Source: Bin87 sp965208015 (GTDB taxonomy: Bacteria; Chloroflexota; Dehalococcoidia; Lucifugimonadales; UBA3495). From it: 64,000 nt of DNA. The notes under the pieces are model-generated. The model did not search any database. It was not told where the DNA came from and saw only the letters and a list, made by a program, of their open reading frames with translations. Each line of letters opens with the position of its first letter. Position 1 is the stretch's first letter. Below are positions 17,816-25,237 of the stretch, piece by piece. Both the position numbers and the translations under genes were made by a program. The DNA lies in assembly GCA_965208015.1 (NCBI GenBank), contig OZ242309.1, forward strand, positions 744,001-808,000. Reading direction: 5' to 3'.

Positions 17816-17998
17816 CTACTCGAATGATATCGGCACCACTCCATATCATAAACGTTAGCACAGGGGTTGCGCATTAGCAATTTGCCCGCTATCCGTGCTT
17901 CTTAAACTGTCAACGTGCGTGCGGCAACGTCGCTTTTTCAATGAAGACGGTTAGGACACAGGAAGGTTCATCGTTGAAAGGACGTCTCTGCGGTTGGA

Positions 17999-19036
17999 TC
18001 AACGCGCTCGCGGGTTGAAGGCGTCGTTCACGGCGTCACCCAGGATGTTGAAGCAGAAGAACAGCAGCGTCACGGTGCCGATGGGGAACAAAATCAAGTG
18101 AGGATGGTTCAGCAACACCTGGGGATGGCCGTTTTCAAAAAGCATTCGGCCCAGGCTGGGAACCGGCGGGAAAACCCCGACGCCGACCCAGCTGAGCACT
18201 AACTCGGCTCCGGCAACACCGGCCAAGCCTGCCGAGACTGAGACTATCAGCGGGCTGAGGATGTTGCGCAGCATGTGCACGCGAAGGATGTGAGCGGTAG
18301 ACGCGCCAGTGACGAGAGCGGCTTCGATGTACTGGCTTTCCCGGGCTTGGAGGACCTGGCCGCGCACCAGACGAGCCATGCCGAACCAGCCGAAAATTGC
18401 CAGGCCGATGGAGATGAGAGTGAAATCGAGAACACCGAGCCGTATGATCCAGTCCAAGCCGGTGGCGTCCTCGAAGTTCTGGACCGCTACCAATAGGCGA
18501 GGCCGGAACGCGGAGACGAAGATGAGCAGAAGCAGGATTTCGGGGAATGACGAAGTCACCTCGCCCATGCGCATGATGACGGCGTCGACCCAGCGTCCTA
18601 CGTAGCCGCTCAGCAGACCGAGCACGACGCCCAGGATCAATGTGCCGCCCAACAAGGAAGTGATGGTGATGATGACGGTGGTGCGCACGCCGAAGATGAC
18701 ACGGGTGAGCATGTCGCGGCCCTGGCGGTCGGTGCCGAATGGGTGAGCGAAGGAGGGGCCCTGTCGGGTGTTTGCAAGATCGACCGCCCGGAAGTCGTAG
18801 GGCGTGATCAGCGGCGAAAGCAGTGAGCCAACGTACATAAAGGCGATGATAGATAAGCAAACCATCGCCAGTTTCTTGCGGACCAGACGCCGGAGTGCCA
18901 AACCCCAGTAGCTGTGACCGCGGATGGGCTGTTGATCAAGATCGAGGATCTGATCGCCCGAGAGCTCGCTTTCAGCCCAGTCCAGCCGCTCAGGTTGGGA
19001 GTCTCGAGTGGGGAGGCCGGAACGGTCAGGCAACAT
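17999..19036 (-). CDS. Peptide/nickel-type ABC transporter permease (DppC/OppC family)
   Basis: A 345-residue inner-membrane permease. A cytoplasmic N-terminal tail of about 50 residues precedes six hydrophobic segments. The family marks are HPFGTDRQGRDMLTRVIFG (about 92-110) and the EAA loop AALVTGASTAHILRVHMLRN (about 245-265) that contacts the ATPase. It overlaps the upstream permease by 11 bases, showing coupling. It pairs with the DppB-like permease and the lipoprotein upstream to import peptides or similar solutes. No ATPase gene follows; the next gene on this strand is the thioredoxin-domain protein. Confidence 0.92.
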   Translation of the reverse strand: MLPDRSGLPTRDSQPERLDWAESELSGDQILDLDQQPIRGHSYWGLALRRLVRKKLAMVCLSIIAFMYVGSLLSPLITPYDFRAVDLANTRQGPSFAHPFGTDRQGRDMLTRVIFGVRTTVIITITSLLGGTLILGVVLGLLSGYVGRWVDAVIMRMGEVTSSFPEILLLLIFVSAFRPRLLVAVQNFEDATGLDWIIRLGVLDFTLISIGLAIFGWFGMARLVRGQVLQARESQYIEAALVTGASTAHILRVHMLRNILSPLIVSVSAGLAGVAGAELVLSWVGVGVFPPVPSLGRMLFENGHPQVLLNHPHLILFPIGTVTLLFFCFNILGDAVNDAFNPRAR

Positions 19037-19973
19037 TGCCGGCTCCCAGTCTTATCCGTGGGTCGAGCAGAGGATACATGAGGTCAACGATCAGGTTCGC
19101 CAGCACAAAAAAGGTGGTACCGATGATGGCAAATCCCATGATTACCGGATAATCCCTTGCGTTGAGAGCTTCGAGGGAAAGTCGTCCAACGCCAGGAATG
19201 CCGAAGTAGATTTCGACGATGAAAGTGCCTCCAGCCAAGCCGGCCAGAATGAAACCGAAGGTAGTGACCACGGGAAGCAGAGCGTTGCGCAGGATATGAC
19301 GGTATCGCACCGTCATCTCGGGCAGACCCTTGGCCCGGGCGGTGCGGACATATTCCTGGCCCAAAACATCCAGGGCGCTCGCGCGCACATATCGCACCAC
19401 GATGGCGATACCGGGCACGCCCATGACGATGGCTGGCATCACGATCTTGGGAGAGAAGAACCCATCCCACCCGCTGGTAGGGAGGATGTCCAAGTGCAGG
19501 GCGAATACCAGGAGCATCACAGGAGCTGTGATGAAAACCGGCAATGACTGGAAGGCCAGAGCAATAGCCACGATCACATTGTCCCAACCGGTCCCTTGGC
19601 GCAGTGCGGCCAACAGCCCGACCGGAATGCCGATGCCGAGGGTGATGATGACGGCCGCGAGGTTGAGTTGCATGGAGACCAAGACGCGCGACCCGATGAC
19701 CTCCCGGACTGTCTTCCCACGGTACTGGAAACTCTCGCCGAAATCCAACCGGGTAATGACGCCCTGGATGTAGCGCACGTACTGAACTACGATGGGGTCA
19801 TCCAAACCCAATTGAGCCCGGATCCGTTCGCGCACCTGGTCGTTCTGATGCTGTCCCAACCAGATCTGCACCGGGTCGCCGGGGCCAATCCGCAGCATCA
19901 TGAAGGTGATGAAGGTGACGATGATCAGCAGCACCGGCAGCCAGATGAGCCTTCTGATCGCGTAAATGCCCAT
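19026..19973 (-). CDS. Peptide-type ABC transporter permease (DppB/OppB family)
   Basis: A 315-residue permease with an N-terminal hydrophobic segment, the GPGDPVQIWLG motif (31-41) and an EAA loop YVRTARAKGLPEMTVRYRHI (about 212-231). Six membrane segments can be drawn. The start is ATG at 19973. It lies 72 bases downstream of the binding protein, with a hairpin between them, and overlaps the DppC-like permease. Substrate is not readable from the sequence. Confidence 0.92.
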   Translation of the reverse strand: MGIYAIRRLIWLPVLLIIVTFITFMMLRIGPGDPVQIWLGQHQNDQVRERIRAQLGLDDPIVVQYVRYIQGVITRLDFGESFQYRGKTVREVIGSRVLVSMQLNLAAVIITLGIGIPVGLLAALRQGTGWDNVIVAIALAFQSLPVFITAPVMLLVFALHLDILPTSGWDGFFSPKIVMPAIVMGVPGIAIVVRYVRASALDVLGQEYVRTARAKGLPEMTVRYRHILRNALLPVVTTFGFILAGLAGGTFIVEIYFGIPGVGRLSLEALNARDYPVIMGFAIIGTTFFVLANLIVDLMYPLLDPRIRLGAGNVA

Positions 19974-20007
19974 GGTAAGTAATTCTTGTCAGCATCGGCG
20001 CAGGACA

Positions 20008-20029
20008 GGGGCGACGTGTGCGTCGCCCC
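20008..20029. terminator. Hairpin between the binding protein and permease genes
   Basis: Arms 20008-20016 and 20021-20029 form a perfect 9-bp GC-rich stem with a TGTG loop just after the substrate-binding protein gene. There is no T-tract. In such operons a hairpin here often stabilises or attenuates the message so that binding protein exceeds permease; that role is inferred. Confidence 0.5.
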
Positions 20030-20045
20030 CACCCCGTGGCAAACC

Positions 20046-21854
20046 TTACTGGTTGAAGTACACGTACCGGTACTTCGGGATGCTCATTTGCAGGAGGAAG
20101 TAGTCCGATACTTCCGGCTTGATCAGAGCGTAGCCCTCGCCGCTGAACCAGGTCCACACCCACGGGGCGTCGTCCAGGATCATCTGCTCGATTTGGTTGT
20201 ACAGCTCGAACCGCCGGTCCCGGTCACGTTCCGTGCGGGCTTCTTCCAGCAGGCGGTCGACCTCTGGATTGGTGTAGTTGGTGTGGTTGCTCTGGCTTTC
20301 GGAGTGCAGCAGCACGTCCAGGAAGTTCTGTGGGTCGGGGTAGTCCGCGATCCAGCCCAGGGAGAACATCTGGTACTTCTTGTCGTTCACGTCCTGTAGG
20401 AACGTTGCCCATTCCGTCTGCTGGATCTCGACCTCGATCCCCAGCTCCTGCCGCCATTGTTCCAAGATGACTTCGAGGTAGGTAGGTACAGCCGCTCCGA
20501 AGCTGCCGGAAATGGTCAGCGTGACGCGCGGGAAATCGCCCGACGCCAGCGCGTCGGCGTAGGTTGAGCCCTGGATGAGTTCCCGCGCCAGGCCGGGGTT
20601 GTATTCGTAGCTGCGCAGGTTCTCGGTGTGAGACGGGAACCCCGGCGGTATCACCCCCGTCGCCGGCGACACTCGGCCGTCCAGGACGTTATCCGCGATG
20701 CTTTGCAGGTCTATTGCGTAGTTCAACGCCTGGCGCACCTTGGGATCGTCGAAAGGTGCTTCCGCTACGTTCAGGCCGATGTAAAACACGTCAAAGTCCT
20801 GCGGCGAACGGTGCAGTTCGGGATGCAACGGGTCACTGGGGTCCAGCAGCCGCGGCAGGTCGTCCAGGCCAACTCCCGTCAGGTGAATTTCATCGTTCTC
20901 GTACATGATCATCGCGGAGCCGCCGCTCAGGATCATTTGCACGCTCTCAATGTGCGGTGGTCCAAGGTGGTAAAGGTCGTTCCGCTCCAGAATGATCAAC
21001 TCACCGATTTCGTAGGTCGCGAGTTTGAAAGGACCAGTGCCGTTCGGCTGCTCCAGCCAGGATCCGTCCTCCGTAACCTGATCCTGGTCGAGCACGAAAG
21101 CCGTGGGATACGAAAGTTTCGCCAGAAAATAGGACTTCGGCGCGTCTATGGTGAATTCTACCGTGTGGTCGTCGACCACACGCACTCCGCGGACCTCATC
21201 GGCTTGTTGGCATTCGCCCTCGGCTTGCTGCTCCGGGGTGCACAGTTTGTCTTTCACGCCGATGATATCGCCCAGGTAGGTCTCCGCCGTTTGCGAAAGA
21301 GTGTCGGGGTCGGTTGCGCGCTCGATGGACCACTTGACATCGTGAGCTGTCACCGGTTTGCCGTCGTGGAACTTGGCGTTCTCTCGCAGGGCGAACGTGT
21401 AGACCAGCCCGTCATCGCTGATGGATAGGTGTTCAGCCAAGTCCAATACCGGCTGGTAGTCCAGGCTCAGCGTCACCAGGCCGCCGAATACTTCGTTGAT
21501 GATCACGCTGGACGTGACGTCTCCTGCCAGGTGAGGGTCCAACGTCGGCGGATCGGCGAACAGGCGCACCAGGGTTCCGCCCTGCGGTGGCCGGTCATCA
21601 AAAGTCAGGTCTGCCGAGGGTGCGCGGCTTCCCCCCGCCGCCGGACGTACCGCGGCCGTCATTGCTTGCGCAGCTGGTGTCGGAGCCTCACTGGGCGCTG
21701 TTGCCGGCGTGTCGGGAACGGAAGTCGCTATGGGAGCCGCCGTAGGTTCGGGCGCGGCCGCCTGCGGTTCCTCACTGCCGCCGCAAGCCGCTAACCCGAC
21801 CAGTGCCGCCAATATGGCTCCCATCAACAGTATTCTGTAAATCTTGCGTGTCAT
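20046..21854 (-). CDS. Peptide-binding lipoprotein of an ABC transporter (SBP family 5)
   Basis: A 602-residue extracytoplasmic binding protein. The signal peptide ends in the lipobox LAAC with Cys24, followed by a Glu/Pro/Ala-rich linker up to about residue 75 and the family 5 fold with FADPPTLDPHLAGDVTSS and YTFALRENAKFHDGKPVTAHDVKWS. Start is ATG at 21854 with GAGGAG close upstream. It is the first gene of the transporter operon, followed by the two permeases. It delivers peptides or peptide-like solutes; the ligand is unknown. The region 21855-22008 upstream has no gene. Confidence 0.93.
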   Translation of the reverse strand: MTRKIYRILLMGAILAALVGLAACGGSEEPQAAAPEPTAAPIATSVPDTPATAPSEAPTPAAQAMTAAVRPAAGGSRAPSADLTFDDRPPQGGTLVRLFADPPTLDPHLAGDVTSSVIINEVFGGLVTLSLDYQPVLDLAEHLSISDDGLVYTFALRENAKFHDGKPVTAHDVKWSIERATDPDTLSQTAETYLGDIIGVKDKLCTPEQQAEGECQQADEVRGVRVVDDHTVEFTIDAPKSYFLAKLSYPTAFVLDQDQVTEDGSWLEQPNGTGPFKLATYEIGELIILERNDLYHLGPPHIESVQMILSGGSAMIMYENDEIHLTGVGLDDLPRLLDPSDPLHPELHRSPQDFDVFYIGLNVAEAPFDDPKVRQALNYAIDLQSIADNVLDGRVSPATGVIPPGFPSHTENLRSYEYNPGLARELIQGSTYADALASGDFPRVTLTISGSFGAAVPTYLEVILEQWRQELGIEVEIQQTEWATFLQDVNDKKYQMFSLGWIADYPDPQNFLDVLLHSESQSNHTNYTNPEVDRLLEEARTERDRDRRFELYNQIEQMILDDAPWVWTWFSGEGYALIKPEVSDYFLLQMSIPKYRYVYFNQ

Positions 21855-22008
21855 AACTCCTCCGAATCAGTTCTCAGGATCAAGGGGATTACGAGATACT
21901 GACCGGAATCAGTTTGCCCCAATTCCTATTGCCGAGATATTACCGGCTTCACACGCAGCGATTTTATCCAATACCCAGACCCCGTTCAATTGCGCTCGGG
22001 CCAGTGTA

Positions 22009-22037
22009 TTGTCCGATTTGACGATGTATGCTAATCT
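22009..22037 (+). promoter_or_regulatory. Candidate promoter of the tRNA-His/tRNA-Arg pair
   Basis: TTGTCC (22009-22014) and TAATCT (22032-22037) are 17 bases apart, ending 34 bases before the tRNA-His gene. Confidence 0.5.
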
Positions 22038-22071
22038 CAAAACGCATCCCGGTTCTAGCCGGTAGCGTTGC

Positions 22072-22149
22072 GGCGAGCATAGCCAAGTGGCCTAAGGCGC
22101 CTGTCTGTGGCACAGGAGATCACGGGTTCGAATCCCGTTGCTCGCCCCA
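22072..22149 (+). tRNA. tRNA-His (GTG), CCA encoded
   Basis: Acceptor 22073-22079 pairs with 22139-22145; G at 22072 and discriminator C at 22146 form the -1:73 pair specific for histidine tRNA. Anticodon stem CCTGT/ACAGG encloses loop CTGTGGC, anticodon GTG. T arm and CCA are intact. Confidence 0.96.
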
Positions 22150-22178
22150 TCAGTCAAGCGTTCAGTCTCCAGGGAATT

Positions 22179-22254
22179 GCGCCTGTAGCTCAATGGACAG
22201 AGCACTGGGCTTCGGACCCAGGGGTTGCGGGTTCGAGTCCTGCCAGGCGCGCCA
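22179..22254 (+). tRNA. tRNA-Arg (TCG), CCA encoded
   Basis: Acceptor GCGCCTG (22179-22185) pairs with CAGGCGC (22244-22250), discriminator G, CCA at 22252-22254. The anticodon stem CTGGG/CCCAG encloses CTTCGGA, anticodon TCG. It lies 29 bases after tRNA-His and is probably co-transcribed. Confidence 0.96.
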
Positions 22255-22267
22255 CCTGCAAAAACAG

Positions 22268-22298
22268 CCGACGGCAGCACACCGGTTGCCGTCGGTTT
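22268..22298. terminator. Intrinsic terminator after the tRNA pair
   Basis: Stem CCGACGGCA (22268-22276) with TGCCGTCGG (22287-22295), 10-base loop, followed by TTTCTGTT on the plus strand and preceded by AAAACAG, so it can serve both the tRNAs and the convergent protease gene. Confidence 0.65.
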
Positions 22299-22320
22299 CT
22301 GTTGGTCCCGGGTTAGCGGA

Positions 22321-23625
22321 CTACTCCGGTCGCGCGCCCATTGTGACTTCCGTCCTCATTTCCTCGCCGTCCCGCATGATGGTGAATTCAACGGTGTCGC
22401 CAGGTTGCGTGTGCTCTACCGTGTACGCCACGACGTCGTCCATGCCCGCCATGGGCGTCCCGTTCATGGCGATTATGATGTCTCCGCCGATGGGCAGTTC
22501 CGCTCCGCTGATCACGGTGAGCCTGTCCGATGCTCGTAATCCGGCCTGTTCCGCGGCGGTTCCTGTGCCCACCGCCAGCACCAAAGCGCCTCGCGTGTCG
22601 GCCGGCAAATCCATCGCGCGGGCGATATCCGCGCTTAGCGAGACTCCACGGATGCCGATGAACGGATACTCGTAGTGTCCTTTCGCTATGAGCGCGGGCG
22701 CCACCAGCTTGGCCAGGTTCACCGGTATCGCCAGACCCACGCCGGAAAACCCTCCAGTCTCGCTGATGATCTGGGTGTTGATGGCGACCACCTCGCCCTG
22801 GCGGTTCAGCAGCGGGCCCCCCGAATTCCCTGGGTTTGTAGCCGCGTCGTGCTGCACCACCCGGGGCACCGAAAAGTTGCTGTCCGTTGGGTTGATGGTT
22901 CTGCCCACGGCGCTGATTATGCCGGAGGTCATGGAGAATCCGCGGGAGAACGGATCGCCAATGGCAACCGCCAATTGCCCCGGCTTGATGGTGTCGCTAT
23001 CACCCAGGGCAATCGCGGGAGGGCGTACCGCGTCGTCGGTGATTCTGATCACTGCAAGGTCGGAATCCGGGTCATTACCCACCGGTTCCGCGTCAACCTG
23101 GATGCCGTCGCTCAGCACAACGATAATCCGGTCTGCCCCGTCGATCACGTGCTTATTCGTTACGATGTGCCCCTCGTCATCCCAGACGAAACCGGACCCG
23201 GCGGCCCGGGAGAGGAAATCGCCCTGCGGCATCCCGGGAGCGGCCCCGCCTATCGTGATCGACTTCAGCACTCGCAATCCGACCACTGACGGAACGGTTC
23301 GTTCGTAGATGCCCGACATGACCTCGTCGTGTGCCGCCGCTATCGCCGACGCCGTTAACTGAACTTCAGTCTCTGGCGAGCCTCCCTGGGCCGGCTGTTC
23401 AACCGCGGGCACGGCTTCCGATTCAGTCGCCGGCGAGGGCGCGACCGTGGCCGCATCTTCAGGTTGCGAAACCGTATTGACGGCCGGAGGAGTCAGTTCA
23501 ACGGTCTCCTGCGGATTTGGATTGGGTTGGCTACAGGCCAACGCCACTGTGGCGGCTATAGCCAGGCAGGCGACGGCCAGAAGAAAAAAAGGTCGTCGTT
23601 GTTTGGCGGAAGCTTTGGTACCCAT
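22321..23625 (-). CDS. HtrA/DegP-like serine protease with PDZ domain, probable lipoprotein
   Basis: A 434-residue extracytoplasmic protease for protein quality control. The N-terminus has a basic stretch, a hydrophobic segment and a Cys31 that could be lipidated, then a Pro/Glu-rich linker to about residue 95. The catalytic triad is His159 (NKHVIDG), Asp189 (DSDLAVI) and Ser268 (NPGNSGGPL). A single PDZ domain fills the C-terminus (about 330-430). I chose the ATG at 23625 because the longer frame upstream adds a polar extension before the signal sequence. The long upstream gap 23626-23999 holds only promoter-like sequence. Confidence 0.92.
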   Translation of the reverse strand: MGTKASAKQRRPFFLLAVACLAIAATVALACSQPNPNPQETVELTPPAVNTVSQPEDAATVAPSPATESEAVPAVEQPAQGGSPETEVQLTASAIAAAHDEVMSGIYERTVPSVVGLRVLKSITIGGAAPGMPQGDFLSRAAGSGFVWDDEGHIVTNKHVIDGADRIIVVLSDGIQVDAEPVGNDPDSDLAVIRITDDAVRPPAIALGDSDTIKPGQLAVAIGDPFSRGFSMTSGIISAVGRTINPTDSNFSVPRVVQHDAATNPGNSGGPLLNRQGEVVAINTQIISETGGFSGVGLAIPVNLAKLVAPALIAKGHYEYPFIGIRGVSLSADIARAMDLPADTRGALVLAVGTGTAAEQAGLRASDRLTVISGAELPIGGDIIIAMNGTPMAGMDDVVAYTVEHTQPGDTVEFTIMRDGEEMRTEVTMGARPE

Positions 23626-23908
23626 GCTCACGTTAGTCCACACCTCTCCAGACTGGTCGGTCACGTGTACGGCACAACCGGAGGACGCCGGGCAGTTCCT
23701 TATGCCGTGGTTCGTTTTCGTTGCTTGGTCGTCTTGCGGTTGTGCAGAATCTAAACACGCGATTGTTAAGGTTTTGTGTATGCTCACCACACTGGTCAGC
23801 CGACCGTCCGCACGCCGAGGTTGACCACACAGCTGCTACGGGGCGATTGACTCGCCTATTCTACGGATAGGGCCGCACTGCGGATTGACCCGCATGAGAC
23901 TGGCCCGA

Positions 23909-23917
23909 TGCTATACT
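23909..23917 (+). promoter_or_regulatory. Candidate extended -10 promoter of the NIPSNAP gene
   Basis: TGCTATACT at 23909-23917 is an extended -10 element (TG one base before TATACT). A TTGACC lies upstream at 21 bases, too far for a normal -35. The gap 23626-23999 otherwise holds no gene. Confidence 0.4.
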
Positions 23918-23999
23918 ACCGGCAGAAGCGGCGGGTCGCCAGATGGCTGCCGTCGCATTGATTGAGCCGGTCACCCCTACACCCGGAAGGAGAGAAGCA

Positions 24000-24659
24000 A
24001 TGCTTTACGAACTCCGCATTTACGACGCCGTCGCCGGTCGCTTGCCCGATATCAGCGGTCGGTTTGCCAATCATACCTGCGCCCTGTTCCGCAAGCACGG
24101 CGTGAAATACCTGGGATTCTGGACCGACGAAATCGGCCGGAGCAACCGCCTGACCTACATCAACGTTTTCGACAGCATGGCCGACCGGGAATCCCGTTGG
24201 GCCAAGTTCGGCAGCGACCCGGACTGGCTGGAAGTGCGGAAGCAGACCGAGGCCAATGGCCCGCTGGTCGACGCCGTGACCAACCGCTTCCTGCGCCTGA
24301 CCCCCTATTCTCCCCAGCCGAAGATCTCCACCGCCGTCCAGGAATTGCGGATTTACGAGGCCATGCCCGGCCGCCTGCCCGACGTGCATAATCGGTTTGC
24401 CAACCACACCATCGGCCTGTTCGAGAAGCACGGCATCGAGAACATCGGCTACTGGTCCGAGGACGTGGGCGTAAACAACGTGCTGGTCTACATGCTGGGT
24501 TACCCCAGCCTGGGCGACCGCGAAAAGAGTTGGCGGTCCTTCCAAGCCGACCCAGAGTGGAACAAGGCGCGTGCCGCCAGCGAGGTCGACGGCCCCATCG
24601 TCCGCGTTTCCCGCCACTCCATCATGCGCCCCACCGACTACGCCTTCACCAGCGACTAG
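24000..24659 (+). CDS. NIPSNAP-family protein with two tandem domains
   Basis: A 219-residue protein made of two NIPSNAP (dimeric alpha-beta barrel) repeats. Each begins with an ELRIY stretch (MLYELRIYDAV at residue 1 and QELRIYEAM near 115) and contains GRFANHT/NRFANHT and a GxW/GYW segment. The two halves resemble each other closely, suggesting internal duplication. GGAAGGAG lies before the ATG at 24000, which excludes the longer frame upstream. Family function in bacteria is poorly defined; they often sit beside catabolic genes. Here it precedes the methylmalonyl-CoA genes and is followed by a hairpin. Confidence 0.88.
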   Translation: MLYELRIYDAVAGRLPDISGRFANHTCALFRKHGVKYLGFWTDEIGRSNRLTYINVFDSMADRESRWAKFGSDPDWLEVRKQTEANGPLVDAVTNRFLRLTPYSPQPKISTAVQELRIYEAMPGRLPDVHNRFANHTIGLFEKHGIENIGYWSEDVGVNNVLVYMLGYPSLGDREKSWRSFQADPEWNKARAASEVDGPIVRVSRHSIMRPTDYAFTSD

Positions 24660-24698
24660 ACCGACCTCCGGACAAGGCCGGCAGACACCGCAGGATTG

Positions 24699-24721
24699 GG
24701 GACGCCCCTCGTGGGCGTCCC
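24699..24721. terminator. GC-rich hairpin after the NIPSNAP gene
   Basis: Perfect 9-bp stem (24699-24707 with 24713-24721), 5-base loop, followed by TGCCTTTG, which is only weakly T-rich. It separates the NIPSNAP gene from the next. Confidence 0.5.
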
Positions 24722-24813
24722 TGCCTTTGTGCTGGCGGCGCCACCGCGAACGCGAGTCGCTCCAGGGGCTACGCCTGAACTCCATAATACTGACCCTTCT
24801 GGAGGTTTCCCCG

Positions 24814-25182
24814 ATGCCTGAGCGATCCCCTCTTGTCTCTAGCGACATCTTCAGCAATGCCGCCGCGCGCGCCGGTGGATTTACCGATCAGTTCTGGTTC
24901 GACGCCTACAACCGATGGCTCGATGAGATCAGGAACGATTCCCAAGGCGGATTTGACGCCTACGAAAGGGAACACACCTTTCGCATGCCTTACCAGCATG
25001 GCGAGGTTGACGTGCTGGTCCGCATTGAGCCGGAAGGACGCGAACATCCCTCCCTGCGCTTTACCGCCTTTCCCGCGGAAGACACGCCGACCCCGCGATC
25101 AATAAACCGCTGGTATCAGTACTGCGAAACCCGCGCCGTCATCGGCGAAGCCGCTATGCTGGACGTTAACAACCGGTGGTAG
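24814..25182 (+). CDS. Hypothetical protein, 122 residues
   Basis: The ATG at 24814 has a GGAGGT ribosome site at 24801-24806, which decides the start over the long upstream frame. The product is soluble-looking, with an aromatic segment FTDQFWFDAYNRWLDE (about 21-36) and a charged strand-rich middle (GEVDVLVRIEPEG). No signal peptide, membrane segment or known motif. It lies 55 bases before the mutase gene in the same direction and may be co-expressed with it. I do not recognise the family. Confidence 0.65.
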   Translation: MPERSPLVSSDIFSNAAARAGGFTDQFWFDAYNRWLDEIRNDSQGGFDAYEREHTFRMPYQHGEVDVLVRIEPEGREHPSLRFTAFPAEDTPTPRSINRWYQYCETRAVIGEAAMLDVNNRW

Positions 25183-25237
25183 ATAGAATGACCCCGCACG
25201 TTTTGACCATGGCATCGGGTTGATAGGCAGGAGCACT

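Noticed and set aside
23884..23917. TTGACC as -35 of the NIPSNAP promoter
   Set aside because: The spacer to TATACT is 21 bases, too long; an extended -10 without a -35 is the better reading.
25150..25237. Possible B12 riboswitch before the mutase gene
   Set aside because: The gap is too short and has no B12-box-like sequence or conserved stem pattern.
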